The notes beneath the pieces were generated by a model. It saw only the letters and a list, made by a program, of their open reading frames with translations. It ran no database searches and was not told where the DNA came from. This document shows, piece by piece, positions 63,673-64,000 of a stretch of DNA of 64,000 nucleotides; within the stretch, counting starts at the first letter, position 1, and each line of letters begins with the position of its first letter. Location: NCBI RefSeq assembly GCF_013450295.1, contig NZ_SKBR01000002.1:496001-560000 (forward strand), given 5' to 3'. This stretch comes from Streptomyces sp. AJS327 (GTDB taxonomy: Bacteria > Actinomycetota > Actinomycetes > Streptomycetales > Streptomycetaceae). A program made the translations under genes and the position numbers.

Positions 63673-64000
63673 TCAGCCGGGCGCGCCCGGCGACTCGCCC
63701 TGCGCCTGGACGGCGGTGATCGCCACGGTGTTCACGATGTCCTGCACCAGGGCGCCGCGCGACAGGTCGTTGACCGGTTTGCGCAGCCCCTGGAGCACCG
63801 GCCCGACGGCGACCGCGCCCGCCGAGCGCTGCACCGCCTTGTAGGTGTTGTTGCCGGTGTTGAGGTCGGGGAAGACCAGCACCGTGGCCCGGCCCGCCAC
63901 CTGGGAGCCGGGCAGCTTGGTCGCCGCTACCGAGGGCTCGACGGCGGCGTCGTACTGTATCGGGCCCTCCACCAGCAGGTCGGGGCGTCGCTCCCGGACC
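63673..64000 (-). CDS. pta: Phosphate acetyltransferase, C-terminal end (partial)
   Basis: The window ends inside this gene; 108 residues of the PTA/PTB catalytic domain are visible, including [47 protein letters not shown] and [30 protein letters not shown]. The enzyme makes acetyl phosphate from acetyl-CoA. The linked ackA gene supports the call. Confidence 0.95.
   Translation of the reverse strand, partial: VRERRPDLLVEGPIQYDAAVEPSVAATKLPGSQVAGRATVLVFPDLNTGNNTYKAVQRSAGAVAVGPVLQGLRKPVNDLSRGALVQDIVNTVAITAVQAQGESPGAPG

Overview
The window is high-GC actinobacterial chromosome and almost certainly comes from a Streptomyces or a close relative. The evidence is the heavy G/C bias at third codon positions, the hyphal-tip proteins FilP and Scy side by side, a bldA-type TTA codon, NucS in place of MutS/L repair, and a gene order that matches, from memory and unchecked, the S. 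coelicolor segment running from rho through the ATP synthase operon to pyk-ackA-pta. I see no tRNA, rRNA, CRISPR array, insertion sequence or prophage. The region is core chromosome with small lineage-specific insertions and clear regulatory palindromes.

Layout. 1-7.1 kb: the 3' end of rho, an LCP cell-wall ligase, rpmE behind a sigmaR-type promoter, then prfA-prmC-tsaC, a phosphatase-like protein without its catalytic cysteine, and a WecA-type transferase. 8.0-16.5 kb: the complete atpIBEFHAGDC operon, preceded by two Rex/Crp-like operators and closed by a long hairpin, then a DUF2550 gene. 16.6-23.3 kb: an AEC permease, a NarL-type two-component pair with a small membrane protein, a membrane protein with a repeat tail and a cobalamin adenosyltransferase. 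23.4-31.7 kb: a TetR fragment lacking its DNA-binding domain, 3-hydroxybutyryl-CoA dehydrogenase, a STAS protein, a large membrane-anchored NTPase with a TTA codon and PDDPTTT repeats, nucS, a conserved small protein, an LLM oxidoreductase and a zinc-ribbon protein. 32.4-36.7 kb: two tandem ABC-2 exporter pairs. 37.1-41.6 kb: filP and scy. 42.6-45.6 kb: methylmalonyl-CoA epimerase, thiolase and meaB. 45.8-49.5 kb: a PepSY protein divergent from an OmpR-type two-component system, then MarR. 49.6-53.6 kb: three AIM24 paralogues, two DUF3817 genes, a thiamine-binding protein and MarR. 53.7-57.4 kb: icmA behind a 30-bp perfect palindrome, TetR and a YbbN/CnoX-type thioredoxin. 57.4-60.8 kb: a DUF6230-DUF6114-secreted protein operon behind an upstream region rich in palindromes. 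60.9-64 kb: pyk, ackA and the 3' end of pta.

How the genes fit together. Five scattered genes form one B12-linked acyl-CoA module: adenosyltransferase (22.7 kb), 3-hydroxybutyryl-CoA dehydrogenase (24.0), epimerase, thiolase and MeaB (42.6-45.6), and isobutyryl-CoA mutase large subunit (53.8). They connect acetoacetyl-, butyryl-, isobutyryl- and methylmalonyl-CoA, which are polyketide precursors. The ATP synthase, pyruvate kinase and acetate kinase/phosphotransacetylase genes cover energy metabolism. The least understood parts are the DUF6230/DUF6114 operon with its palindromes, the PepSY/two-component locus whose two exported domains share Asp/Arg repeats, and the TTA-containing membrane NTPase.
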